Source: CAYLSV01 sp964386435
Lineage (GTDB): Bacteria > Planctomycetota > Phycisphaerae > Tepidisphaerales > Tepidisphaeraceae
DNA length: 64,000 nt
Assembly: GCA_964386435.1 (NCBI GenBank)
Contig: CAYLSV010000006.1
Span: 1 to 64,000 of the forward strand
Reading direction: 5' to 3'
Shown: positions 23,426 to 31,900 of the stretch, piece by piece
Position numbering within the stretch: the first letter of the stretch is position 1
Layout: every line of letters begins with the position of its first letter
The notes under the pieces: generated by a model
The model's input: only the letters and a program-made list of their open reading frames with translations
Database searches by the model: none
What the model was told of the DNA's origin: nothing
Program-made: the position numbers and the translations under genes

Positions 23426-25099
23426 TCACGTGCCCCGCGTGTTGCCGAACAGCGCCACGTGCAGCCGCGGGGCGAGGCGGTAGCCGCGGTCGAGGCACAG
23501 CGTCACGAGCCAGTCACACCGCCCGGCGAGCGTCGCCTCGTCGGTGCCCTCGGGCATGAGCATCACGTCACCCGCCCGCACCCCGCCGACCTCATTCAAC
23601 AGCGCCTCGATCTCCGGCAAATCGTCCGGCGAGGTGACGACGAACTTGAACTGATGATCCGCCCCCGTCGCCGCCGCATGGTCGCGCAGTTGCCGCAGCA
23701 CCCCCGGCCGCCGCCGCTGCTTTTCGTGGACGACGGCGAACCGCCCGCCCTCCCGCTCAACAGGCGTCGAGTTCGCCAGTTTCGGTGAAAGGCTCCACAA
23801 ATCGGCCGCCGCCGGCTTGAAGATCGTCCCGGCGGTCTCCACGGTTAGATGCCGCCCGCCCCGCCGCAGCGCCTCGCAAAGTGCCTCGAACTCCGGAAAA
23901 ATCATCGGCTCCCCACCGGTGAGCACGACGTGGCCGGTGCCGGTCTGCTCGACATACTCGACGATCTGCTCGACCGTCCGCTCGTCCCCCTCGGGCTGCC
24001 ACGAAGCGTACGGCGTGTCGCAGTTTTTCACCACGAACCCCTCGGCAACGTACGACCCACAGCCCGTCTTCAGCGTGATCACCTCTCCCGGATTCGCTCT
24101 CTCGACCCGCTCGATCCGGCGACAGTGATTGGGCGCTCGGCCGAAGATGCTGGACGTGATCGAGCGTTTCGCTGGCCGGGCTTCGGCAAGCACCCGCCAC
24201 AACCCGCCGGCCGAGGTGTTGATGCGGTAGCCGGTTGGCTCTTCGGCATGGTCGACGGCGAGGCGTCGCAGGACACGTCCGATGCGGCCGAAGGTGGCCG
24301 GGTTCGCGCTTGGCGACTGGCTGATCCGAAGGTAGCGGCCGCCGAGCGATCCCTCGGCATCCAGGATGCCGCCGACATAGCCCCAGCCCCAGGCCGATGA
24401 GTCGCCACCCTGGGCAAGCAGGGCCTCAAATCTCCGTGCCTCCTCGTCGCGGGTGAGCCACAGGGCCGGCCACTCCGCCGGGCCGCCGAACCCGTTGGCT
24501 TGATGAACGCCACGGTCGAGTCGGAATCCCTCGGCCGCAGCGTATTCTTCGAAGCGTCGGATCAGGTGGGCATCGCTCAGGGCGAGGCGGAAGCGTCGGT
24601 AGCCCCGCCGGTGCTTGAGCGTCCAGAAGCAGCCGTCGCCGTCGGCCATGCCAGACAGGTAGCCACGCCGATAGTTGTCATCGATTTCCGGCGACGGCTC
24701 GGCGAGGAACGTGACCGGCAGCGATAGGCAGCGGTCGACGGCCCGCCAGCCGGATCGTGCCCCACCCTTGCCGGTGAGCCAGAACGGGTGATCCGGCGTG
24801 CAGGTCAACAATCCGTTGACGCGCACCCGCTCGGCCCGACGAGGCGAGACGTGTTCGACGCGGGTCTCGCACAGCCCGCCGTGCCGCCCGGCCTCAGGAA
24901 GGGTCCGCCCCATCACGGCATCGCCGACCGCGAGTTCACCGATCGGCGTCCACGACCAGTCCGGCCTCAGTATGCGTGTGGCCGGAGCAAAGCACCAGAC
25001 GCACCGCAAGTTGCAGCCGCTGAGGCGGACGAAGGCGCTGGGGGTTCCCAACAGCTTGCCCTCGCCTTGGATGGAGTGGAACAGCTCGCTGACCTTCAC
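23426..25099 (-). CDS. queE: 7-carboxy-7-deazaguanine synthase (QueE) interrupted by an intein
   Basis: 557 codons; the mature enzyme after splicing would be 233 residues. QueE is a radical SAM enzyme of queuosine synthesis. Residues 1-35 (start GTG 25099, VKVSELFHSIQGEGK ... SGCNLRCVW) and 360-557 (CDTPYASW ... VVLTGGEP ... VALFGNTRGT) join to restore SGCNLRCVWCDTPY, in which the intein separates the third cluster Cys from the first two. Without splicing the cluster cannot form. The host frame is open far upstream (to 25810), so an automatic call may start too early. No queC, queD or queF is nearby. The 408-nt reading frame 15 nt upstream ends before it. Confidence 0.93.
   Translation of the reverse strand: MKVSELFHSIQGEGKLLGTPSAFVRLSGCNLRCVWCFAPATRILRPDWSWTPIGELAVGDAVMGRTLPEAGRHGGLCETRVEHVSPRRAERVRVNGLLTCTPDHPFWLTGKGGARSGWRAVDRCLSLPVTFLAEPSPEIDDNYRRGYLSGMADGDGCFWTLKHRRGYRRFRLALSDAHLIRRFEEYAAAEGFRLDRGVHQANGFGGPAEWPALWLTRDEEARRFEALLAQGGDSSAWGWGYVGGILDAEGSLGGRYLRISQSPSANPATFGRIGRVLRRLAVDHAEEPTGYRINTSAGGLWRVLAEARPAKRSITSSIFGRAPNHCRRIERVERANPGEVITLKTGCGSYVAEGFVVKNCDTPYASWQPEGDERTVEQIVEYVEQTGTGHVVLTGGEPMIFPEFEALCEALRRGGRHLTVETAGTIFKPAAADLWSLSPKLANSTPVEREGGRFAVVHEKQRRRPGVLRQLRDHAAATGADHQFKFVVTSPDDLPEIEALLNEVGGVRAGDVMLMPEGTDEATLAGRCDWLVTLCLDRGYRLAPRLHVALFGNTRGT
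24023..24994 (-). mobile_element. Intein with LAGLIDADG homing endonuclease in queE
   Basis: 324 codons. The first residue is Cys (TGC 24994-24992) in CFAPATRIL, block A. TCTPDHPFWL near residue 85 of the intein is the block B His region. Two LAGLIDADG-type motifs, GYLSGMADGDGCF and GYVGGILDAEGSL, mark the endonuclease. Block F/G is GSYVAEGFVVKN, and the last residue is Asn (24025-24023) followed by Cys+1. The residue before the terminal Asn is Lys, not the usual His, which may slow or alter splicing. Confidence 0.93.
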
Positions 25100-25113
25100 G
25101 GCCGACGGTAGCG

Positions 25114-25666
25114 CTACTCGAGTAGTTCGCGGAGTGAGCCGGCGGCGACGGTGACAGGTTGGTAGTGGCCGTTGCCCACGGGTTGGGCGAGGGTGAGGAC
25201 GGCGTGCAGGGTCGGCTCGGCGTCGCCGGGAGCGCGGCCCCACAATAGAGCAACGGCCACCCAGTCGCCGGGCAGCGCGCCCAGCTCGTCGGTGAGCCAG
25301 CGGGCGGCGATTTCGTCGGCGTAGCCGGGGGCGTGGCCGTCGGGCGGGGCCAGCGCCCGCAGCACCTCCGGCGGCACGAGGTTGGTCGCGGCGGCGTCGA
25401 CGACCAGGTTTTCGCTGAGGTCTTCCGGCGGGAACCGGAAGCCGCGGGTGGCCAGCGGGGCCATGCCGGCGTGGCGGGCGGCGAGGTCGCCGGCCGCCGA
25501 ACTGTTGGGTGTGGGCGGCATTCAGGCGACGCTCGGCCCGCTCGGCATCAATCGTCAGCTCAACCGCCCACCGCCCCGCCACCGCGTGCCACGCCTCCAC
25601 CGCCGGCACCGCCGCGAGCAGCAGCGGCACCAACGCGACAACCAGCATGGCCCGGCGAAGCGGCAC
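25114..25666 (-). pseudogene. Small membrane-anchored protein, probably frameshifted
   Basis: From GTG 25666 (or ATG 25648) the frame reads a hydrophobic N-terminus LVVALVPLLLAAVPAVEAW and ERAERRLNAAHTQ, then loses protein-like character near 25521. The other frame, from ATG 25521 to TGA 25114, continues as a plausible soluble protein of 135 residues (LATRGFRFPPEDLSENLVVD ... AAGSLRELLE). Together they look like one secreted or pilin-like protein broken by a frameshift; two overlapping genes are the alternative. A GATGCT box lies 6 nt before GTG 25666. I do not recognise the family. Confidence 0.45.
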
Positions 25667-25799
25667 AACCCGAGCATCGGGCGACGGGCGGCACGAATTG
25701 ACACGAATTGAATCGAACCCGCACCGCAGGTCCTCATCAACGCAGCGTTCGAAACCCGCGCTGGGATGCGGTACGGAAGTTGCTGCTACGGTGGCAGCG

Positions 25800-27944
25800 T
25801 TGAGCGTCAAGACAAAAAGCCCTGCCGCGGACAGTGCCGGCCTCGCTCAGCGGGCGGCGGTGGTGGGCGGGCTCGTGCTGGCGGTCATCGGGCTGTACTT
25901 CGGGCAGCCGATCCTGATGCCCATCGCGCTGGCGACCATGCTGGCGTTTTTGCTCACGCCGATCTGCGACTGGCTCGAGAAGCACGCGTTGCCCCGCGTC
26001 GCCGCGGCCGTGCTCGTGATGCTCATGACCGGCGGCATCCTCGTGGGCTTGGGCTACACCCTTTACTCCGGCGTCAACAGCATTGGGGAGAACTGGCCGG
26101 AATGGTCCCAAAATCTGGGGGCCAAGCAGGAGCGGCTCAAGAGTTTTCTCGGCGTCGGCGACATCGTCGACCGCATCGAGGCCGGCACCGAGGCGATGGA
26201 GACGCTCACCGGTGCCGAGGACCCCGAGGACCTCATCGATCCGGCAGATGAGCCGGCAGACGCCGTCGCCGCCACCCAGCCCGCCGCCGACACCACTGCG
26301 GAGGACGAGCGGGCGGCCCGGCTGCGGGAGCAGGAGCGGCTGATTCACCAGCAATTCGCCCCGGTCGAGACGCTGCTGAACGATTTGCTCGAGCAGCTGT
26401 CGCTGACCAACGAGCGGATCGACGCCACGAACGCTCGGCTCGGCGAGATGGCCGAGGATTTGGACGACTTGGGTAGCAGTGACAACCCGCTGCTCACCCG
26501 GCCGCAACCGCCGCAAGGAATTTTCACCCGCGTCAGTGGTTTGCTCGGGGCAGTGGTCGGGCCGATCGGGACGGCGGGGCTGGTGGCCGTGTTCGCGCTG
26601 TTCATTTTGCTGGAGCGCGATGGTTTGCGGGACAAGGCCCTGCGGCTGGTCGGAGGCAACCGCAACGCCAACACCGCCACCCAGGCCTTCGGCGAGGCGG
26701 GCACGCGGATCAGCCGCTACCTGATTGCCCAGGCCATCGTCAACGGCACCTACGGCGTTGCCGTCGTGCTCGGCCTGCTCGGCCTCGGCTACCCCGTCGG
26801 CGGCGAGCCGTTCCCGAACTTCCTGCTGTGGGGCCTGCTCTGTGCCGTGCTGCGGTTCATCCCCTACCTCGGGCCGTGGCTCGGGGCGAGCTTGCCGGTG
26901 TTCGTCAGCTTCGCGGCGTTCGACAACCTGGGCGTGTTCCTCGCGGTGGCGGGCATGTTCATCGTCATCGAGCTGTGGAGCAACAACCTCATGGAGCCGT
27001 GGCTCTACGGCACGAGTACCGGGATGAGCCCGCTGTCGGTGCTGCTGGCGGCACTGTTCTGGACGTTCCTGTGGGGGCCGGTCGGGCTGGTGCTGGCGAC
27101 GCCGCTGACGGTGTGCCTGGTGGTGCTGGGCAAGTACGTGCCGCAGCTCAAGTTCCTGGACATCATCCTCCGCGGCAGCCCGGTGCTCTCGCCGGAGACG
27201 CGGGTGTACCAGCGGCTGCTGGCCCTCGACCAGGACGAGGCCGAGGACGTGGCCGAGGAGTTTCTGAACGACCACCCGGTGGCCGACTTGTTCGACGACG
27301 TGCTGCTGCCGGCGCTGGCGATGGTGGAGCGGGAGCGGCACGCGGGCAACCTCGACGAGTCGCGGCAACTGTTCGCCCACAAGGTGCTGCGGGACATGGT
27401 CGACGATCTCGGCGACCGCTACGCCGCGGTGCCCAAGTCGGGCAGCCTGGACGAGCAGGGCGAGCCGAAGCTGGAGATCCCGCCGCCGCCGACGATGATG
27501 GGCGGCGCGGGCGACGTGGTGACGGTGCCGCACGCCCTGATCCTGCCGGCCCGCGACGAGGCCGACGAGATCGCCGGGCGGATGCTGGCGAAGCTCATGC
27601 TCACCAGCGGCTACCGCGTGACGGTGCTGCCGCACGACGGGCTCGTCTCTGAAATGGTCGACGCCGTGACCCGCGACAAACCGGGCGCGGTCCTCATCAG
27701 CGCCGTGCCGCCGGCGGGAACGACGCACAGCCGCTACCTGCTGAAAAAGCTCGTCTCGGCGTGCGAGGCGACCAACAGCCGGGTCATCGTCGCGCTCTGG
27801 GGCAGCCGCACCGAGCCCGAGCGGCTTCGCCGCCGCCTGACCGAGGGCAAGCTGACGCCCCGCGTCGCCAGCACCTTGCCCGACGCCGTCCGCCACATCC
27901 GCGAAGCCGCCCACAACACGATGCCGACGCCCAAGCCGACGTGA
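25800..27944 (+). CDS. AI-2E family transporter with an extra C-terminal domain
   Basis: About 714 residues; typical AI-2E (PerM-like) carriers have about 350. Two helices at 20-75, an extra-long acidic and coiled-coil insertion (about 95-230, with ERIDATNARLGEMAEDLDDL), then the conserved C-terminal helices with RFIPYLGPWLGA and WGPVGLVLATPLTVCLVVLG. From about 576 a Rossmann-like segment begins (HALILPARDEADEIAGRM, GYRVTVLP), reminiscent of a B12-binding-like fold but without DxHxxG. Start TTG 25800 is chosen because TACGGT lies 7 nt upstream; GTG 25791 is in frame. Substrate unknown. Confidence 0.82.
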   Translation: MSVKTKSPAADSAGLAQRAAVVGGLVLAVIGLYFGQPILMPIALATMLAFLLTPICDWLEKHALPRVAAAVLVMLMTGGILVGLGYTLYSGVNSIGENWPEWSQNLGAKQERLKSFLGVGDIVDRIEAGTEAMETLTGAEDPEDLIDPADEPADAVAATQPAADTTAEDERAARLREQERLIHQQFAPVETLLNDLLEQLSLTNERIDATNARLGEMAEDLDDLGSSDNPLLTRPQPPQGIFTRVSGLLGAVVGPIGTAGLVAVFALFILLERDGLRDKALRLVGGNRNANTATQAFGEAGTRISRYLIAQAIVNGTYGVAVVLGLLGLGYPVGGEPFPNFLLWGLLCAVLRFIPYLGPWLGASLPVFVSFAAFDNLGVFLAVAGMFIVIELWSNNLMEPWLYGTSTGMSPLSVLLAALFWTFLWGPVGLVLATPLTVCLVVLGKYVPQLKFLDIILRGSPVLSPETRVYQRLLALDQDEAEDVAEEFLNDHPVADLFDDVLLPALAMVERERHAGNLDESRQLFAHKVLRDMVDDLGDRYAAVPKSGSLDEQGEPKLEIPPPPTMMGGAGDVVTVPHALILPARDEADEIAGRMLAKLMLTSGYRVTVLPHDGLVSEMVDAVTRDKPGAVLISAVPPAGTTHSRYLLKKLVSACEATNSRVIVALWGSRTEPERLRRRLTEGKLTPRVASTLPDAVRHIREAAHNTMPTPKPT

Positions 27945-27988
27945 GCGGCATGCATCGGTCAGATTCTTCAGACCGGCCCGCAACGCAA

Positions 27989-28065
27989 CGTCGCTGAAAA
28001 CCCCCACCGCCTCGTAGAGGCTTGCGTAGCCCCGCCTCTACGAGGCGGTGGGGGTTCCAGCGACG
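27989..28065. repeat. Palindromic repeat, family B copy 2
   Basis: Left arm 27989-28021 (CGTCGCTGAAAACCCCCACC...) and right arm 28034-28065 pair almost perfectly around the 12-nt loop TTGCGTAGCCCC. It occupies the intergenic space after the AI-2E gene and may terminate its transcript. The remaining 220-bp gap (27945-28164) holds no gene. Confidence 0.9.
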
Positions 28066-28164
28066 CCGTTAGACCAGACGGGCAGACTAACCAGGATCGT
28101 CGCCACGCGCGGCACAGCGTGCCGCAGGGTCGGCCGCAGTCGTTATGCTGCTATCATCGGACAA

Positions 28165-30039
28165 GTGATTGAGTACGAAGCCGACCGTCCGGCAACCGCG
28201 CGGGGGCCGGGGCGGGGGTTGGCGGCGTGGGCACTGCTGGCGACGTTCCCCGTGATCCTCCTCGGCGGCTTCATGTCGGCCGTCGCGGCGGCGGGGGCGG
28301 GCGAGGACGAACTGGCCGTGGCGACCGGCGTCGGCGGCGTCCTGCTGCTCGGGGTGGCCATCGGCTGCGGGCTGCTGTGGTTGCTCGCCCGCCAGTGGTG
28401 GCCGGCGGCGATCGTCGGCAGCCTGACCGTCCTCGCCGGCGCGATGACCCTCGGCGGCGGCCTGGGTGGGTTCCTCGACGAAGCGTGGCAAGCCAACTTC
28501 TTCACGCCGTATGGCGACGCCCCGCTCAACCCGTGGGTCGTCACCCTGCTCGGCGGCGTCACGACGCTCGCCGGCTGGCTGCTCATCATCGCCGCCGGGG
28601 CGGCCCGTGCCTCGCTTCGCCGCGGCTGGCTCCACCGTCCGATCTGGCGGCTCGCCACCGCCCTCGTCCCCCTCCTCGCCGGCGGCACCCTGCTGGCCCT
28701 GACCCTCGCCAAGCCCAGCCCGCCGCCCTACGGCCTCCCCGAGTGGACGGCCGCCGTTGAGGCCGACCCGTTTGACCTAAACGCATTCTCGGAGGACAGC
28801 CGCACCTTCCGCCGCGTCGGCCGCGAGATGGCCGAGTTGCTCGCCGCGCCCGAGGCCGGCGACGCGCTGGGCACCGCGTTGCACCACACGGTCGAGATCC
28901 AGTTCCGCAGGGCGTGGGGCGAGCCGTGGCAGGCGGAGGTCGAGGCGTGGCGGGTGAAGGTCTTCACGCCCGCCATCCGGCTGCGGGAGGCGCTCGCCGC
29001 CGAGGAGCCGCCGGTGTGGTTGAAGGAAGCCCGCGAGGCCGAGCGGGCCGCGCGGCGGNNNNNNNNNNCCGCCGAGGAACCCGACGACGACGCGTTCGGC
29101 TTCTACGGCGGCGAGTTCGGCGGCATGGGCATGGACAGCCTTGGCTTCGACGACCCGGCGGCGTTCGACCACGACTGGCCCGGTTTCAAGCAGGTGCCGC
29201 CGGAGGTCATGCACCGCTGGCAGGCGGACCCAGTGACGTGGGACGAACTGCGCGACGCTCAGGGCCGGCCGATGCTGCCGTTCGGGGAAGAGGATGCCTG
29301 GACGCTGGCGATCGACGGCAACGGCGTGACCGCATCGGAGGCCTACGAAGTGCAGGGCCGACCGTTCAGCCTCAGCGGCGTCTTCACTCTCGATGAATTC
29401 CGCGCCGTTACCCTCGACGGCGACCACCGCCTCGCGTTCACCTACCGGTCGCCGGCAGCGCGAATGACGCTTCTGGCGAGAGCTGACGACAGCCTCGTCG
29501 CCGCGGGTGGACCGGGCATGGCACGGCAACAGGCGGAGGTGCTGAACCAGTACCTGGAGGTGCCGGGTTACGAGCAGCCGGGCGAGTCGGTGCCCCTGCG
29601 GCACGCCGTCACGGGGGCTGAGCCGTGGGAGCACGGCTTGATGCGGATCAACTTTGCGAACGACCGGCCGCTGTACATCTCGTCGGTGGGCGAGCACGGG
29701 TTCGTGGCCGACGAGGTGGAGGCGAACCGGCTGGCAACGTTCCGCGAGGCGAACCCGCCGCTCGTGCCGGGGCCGTGNNNNNNNNNNTGGTGGCCGGGGG
29801 CGGTTCTTTTGGGGCTGGGCGTCGCGGCGGCGGCGGTGGCGTGGTGGCCGCGGGTTTGGGTGGGCGTGGCGATGCTGCTGCCGATCGGGGTGGCGTTCGC
29901 GTTCAACGTGCCGTGGCGGTTGGCAGAGGATGATTTCGTCGGGCCGCTGTGCCTCGCAATCGGCGGCGTGTTGGCGGCGCTGATCGTCCCCATGCTCGTC
30001 CACGGCTGGCGCGCGGCCGTGGCGACGCCGGGGCGTTGA
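28165..30039 (+). CDS. Polytopic membrane protein of unknown function
   Basis: About 624 residues with two 10-nt N runs (29059-29068, 29778-29787) that keep the frame. About four helices in the first 180 residues and three or four at the end (from about 545) enclose a large soluble part rich in acidic residues, with a Gly-rich FYGGEFGGMGMDSLGF stretch. GTG 28165 is chosen because TATCAT is 7 nt upstream. I do not recognise a family; no enzymatic motif is visible. Confidence 0.7.
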   Translation: MIEYEADRPATARGPGRGLAAWALLATFPVILLGGFMSAVAAAGAGEDELAVATGVGGVLLLGVAIGCGLLWLLARQWWPAAIVGSLTVLAGAMTLGGGLGGFLDEAWQANFFTPYGDAPLNPWVVTLLGGVTTLAGWLLIIAAGAARASLRRGWLHRPIWRLATALVPLLAGGTLLALTLAKPSPPPYGLPEWTAAVEADPFDLNAFSEDSRTFRRVGREMAELLAAPEAGDALGTALHHTVEIQFRRAWGEPWQAEVEAWRVKVFTPAIRLREALAAEEPPVWLKEAREAERAARRXXXXAEEPDDDAFGFYGGEFGGMGMDSLGFDDPAAFDHDWPGFKQVPPEVMHRWQADPVTWDELRDAQGRPMLPFGEEDAWTLAIDGNGVTASEAYEVQGRPFSLSGVFTLDEFRAVTLDGDHRLAFTYRSPAARMTLLARADDSLVAAGGPGMARQQAEVLNQYLEVPGYEQPGESVPLRHAVTGAEPWEHGLMRINFANDRPLYISSVGEHGFVADEVEANRLATFREANPPLVPGPXXXXWWPGAVLLGLGVAAAAVAWWPRVWVGVAMLLPIGVAFAFNVPWRLAEDDFVGPLCLAIGGVLAALIVPMLVHGWRAAVATPGR

Positions 30040-30080
30040 ACCGGGTTAAGCCGGTCGTGCCGGGTGCCGATGCTTAAGGC

Positions 30081-30539
30081 ATGGCCGAGCACCCCAACCG
30101 CAATGTCGTGGACCGTCGCCTCGGTCTGGAACGCCGGGTGGCGGACGATCCGAATTACGACGGGCCCGAGCGACGCGTCGCCAGCAACCAACGGCGGACG
30201 GGGCTGGAGCGCCGCCGCGGGGCCGGCATTCGGCGGGACGAGGACCGCCGCAGCGCCGAGGAAGGCGAGATGACGCCGGGACAGTACGAATTCATCCGCG
30301 CGATCGAAACGTACAAAAAGGTCAACAAAAAGTTGTTCCCGACGTGGACCGAGGTGCTGGAAGTCATCGACCAGCTCGGCTACCGCAAGGTCGAGCCGCG
30401 GACCATCGATTTGCCCGGCGTGCCCGACCCGCTGGCCGCCGACGGCACCCGCCCGGCCGACGCCCCGCCGGTGGGCGAGCTGGCCGACCCGGAGCTGCCG
30501 CCGACGACCTCGAAGCCGCGCAACTCGGCGGCCGCCTGA
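30081..30539 (+). CDS. Arg-rich small protein, function unknown
   Basis: 152 residues. The N-terminal 60 residues repeat ERR/DRR motifs (VVDRRLGLERRV, GPERRV, LERRR), often seen before PilZ-like or nucleic-acid-associated regions. The middle (KVNKKLFPTWTEVLEVIDQLGYRKVEP) looks like a small winged-helix-like or helical domain, and the tail is Pro/Asp-rich. GATGCT lies exactly 6 nt before ATG 30081. The last 160 nt overlap the convergent EamA gene. Confidence 0.65.
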   Translation: MAEHPNRNVVDRRLGLERRVADDPNYDGPERRVASNQRRTGLERRRGAGIRRDEDRRSAEEGEMTPGQYEFIRAIETYKKVNKKLFPTWTEVLEVIDQLGYRKVEPRTIDLPGVPDPLAADGTRPADAPPVGELADPELPPTTSKPRNSAAA

Positions 30540-31426
30540 GGCTTTTTCGTCTTGAAGATCACGACGCCCGCCCCCGCCGCGATCAGCGCGCACGCCGGGT
30601 AAAACGCCCACGTCGGCCACTCCCCCAGAACCGGCACCGCCAGCGCCGCGGCAACGAAGATCTGCCCCAAGCTCGCCACCGCCACCACCTGCCCCCGCAG
30701 CCGCGTCATCGAGTAGTTGAGCAGGCTGTGCCCGATGACCGTCGGCAGGATCGCCAGGAGCAGCACCAGTCCAACCTCCCGCGGCCAGTCCGGCACCTCG
30801 CCCAGCCGAAACCACTCGCCGCTGAGGCCCGAGTACCCCAGCGTCACCAGCCCGGCGACAAAGTACAGCGGCACGAGGTAGCTGAAAATGCCCCCGCCGA
30901 CCGCCCGGTTCACCCGCCGGGCCAACACGAGGTAGATGACTGCCAGCACCATGCTGCCGATGCAGATCGCGTCGCCGAGCAAGCCCTGCCGGTCGATCTT
31001 CGCCTGCCCCAGCCCGAGCACCAGCACGCCAACCACGGCAATCAGGCTGCCGAGAATCTCCCGGCGGTTGATCTTCTCGCCGACCATGAAGTAGACGGCG
31101 AACGGCATCGCCACCGGCGAGAGGTTGACGATGAGCGTGGCGTTAGCGGCGGTCGTGAGCTTCACGCCGGCGAACCAGGTGACGAAGTGGGCCGCGAGCA
31201 TCACCGCCGCCGGCGTCGCGATCCACATCAACCGCCCCACCGCCGGCCCCTGCGTGCCACGCCGCTCCCAAACCATCAACGGCGCGAGCATGCCTGCCGC
31301 CGTCAGCAGCCGAAGCGCAGCCAGCATCGCGATGGGCAGCTCGCTGAGCTTGATAAAGATCACCGCCGTCGCCAACGCGATTACGCCCGGTCCCAGCAGC
31401 AGAAAGATGAGCCAACGGTTCGACAA
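30380..31426 (-). CDS. EamA (DMT) family transporter
   Basis: 348 residues with ten helices in two EamA repeats (FIKLSELPIAMLAALRLL; AIYLVLARRVNRAVGG); GQIFVAAALAVPVLGEW is the conserved region before helix 9. Such carriers export metabolites. The last about 50 residues (Gly/Ser-rich, after FKTKKPQ) are encoded antisense to the end of the Arg-rich gene, so the true C-terminus may be shorter in relatives. Start is TTG 31426 with TACCCT 8 nt upstream. Substrate unknown. Confidence 0.85.
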   Translation of the reverse strand: MSNRWLIFLLLGPGVIALATAVIFIKLSELPIAMLAALRLLTAAGMLAPLMVWERRGTQGPAVGRLMWIATPAAVMLAAHFVTWFAGVKLTTAANATLIVNLSPVAMPFAVYFMVGEKINRREILGSLIAVVGVLVLGLGQAKIDRQGLLGDAICIGSMVLAVIYLVLARRVNRAVGGGIFSYLVPLYFVAGLVTLGYSGLSGEWFRLGEVPDWPREVGLVLLLAILPTVIGHSLLNYSMTRLRGQVVAVASLGQIFVAAALAVPVLGEWPTWAFYPACALIAAGAGVVIFKTKKPQAAAELRGFEVVGGSSGSASSPTGGASAGRVPSAASGSGTPGKSMVRGSTLR

Positions 31427-31477
31427 CGCGCCGCAGGGTAGGCGAGGGCGTGTGGTGCTCGGCCATGGACCATCGAC

Positions 31478-31867
31478 TCACCCGCGCCCGATCATGGCCC
31501 GCCCCACCCACAGGCCCAGCAGCACCAGTGCCACGCCGCCGGCGTTGCTCAGCAGGAGGTACGCGGTTGTCCACCGCCACGGCCGATCGTCGGTGAGGTC
31601 GAGGGCAAAGGTGCTGAACGTCGTGAACGCCCCGAGGAAGCCGACGCCGAGTGCCGCCCGGACCTCCGGCCGCCCGAGCCACGGCGGGGTGCCGCCGAAG
31701 AGGATGCCGATGAGCAGGCAGCCCAGCAGGTTCACGGCGAGCGTCCCGATCGGCAGCGGCACCCCCGACATCGCCTGCCGCGCCGCCGCCCCCACCAGGA
31801 ACCGGCACACCGCCCCCGCCGCCCCGCCCAAGGCGATCAACAACACGATGCGCGGCGACACCTCCAC
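31478..31867 (-). CDS. crcB: Fluoride ion channel CrcB/Fluc
   Basis: 129 residues, four helices. GGAAGAVCRFLVG, PIGTLAVNLLGCLLIG and GFLGAFTTFSTFALD are the conserved blocks of the dual-topology fluoride exporter; the TTFSTF Phe residues line the pore. Start GTG 31867. Only 33 nt separate it from the divergent DUF3891 gene. I looked for a fluoride riboswitch and do not support one. Confidence 0.95.
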   Translation of the reverse strand: MEVSPRIVLLIALGGAAGAVCRFLVGAAARQAMSGVPLPIGTLAVNLLGCLLIGILFGGTPPWLGRPEVRAALGVGFLGAFTTFSTFALDLTDDRPWRWTTAYLLLSNAGGVALVLLGLWVGRAMIGRG

Positions 31868-31900
31868 GGCTGGCGGTTATAGCACGAACTACCATCGGAC

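Noticed and set aside
31868..31900. GATGG...TTCG...ATAACCGCC upstream of crcB, resembling the start of a fluoride riboswitch
   Set aside because: The outer stem does not pair and the second half of the pseudoknot would have to lie inside crcB; only 33 nt are available. The similarity is short and probably chance.
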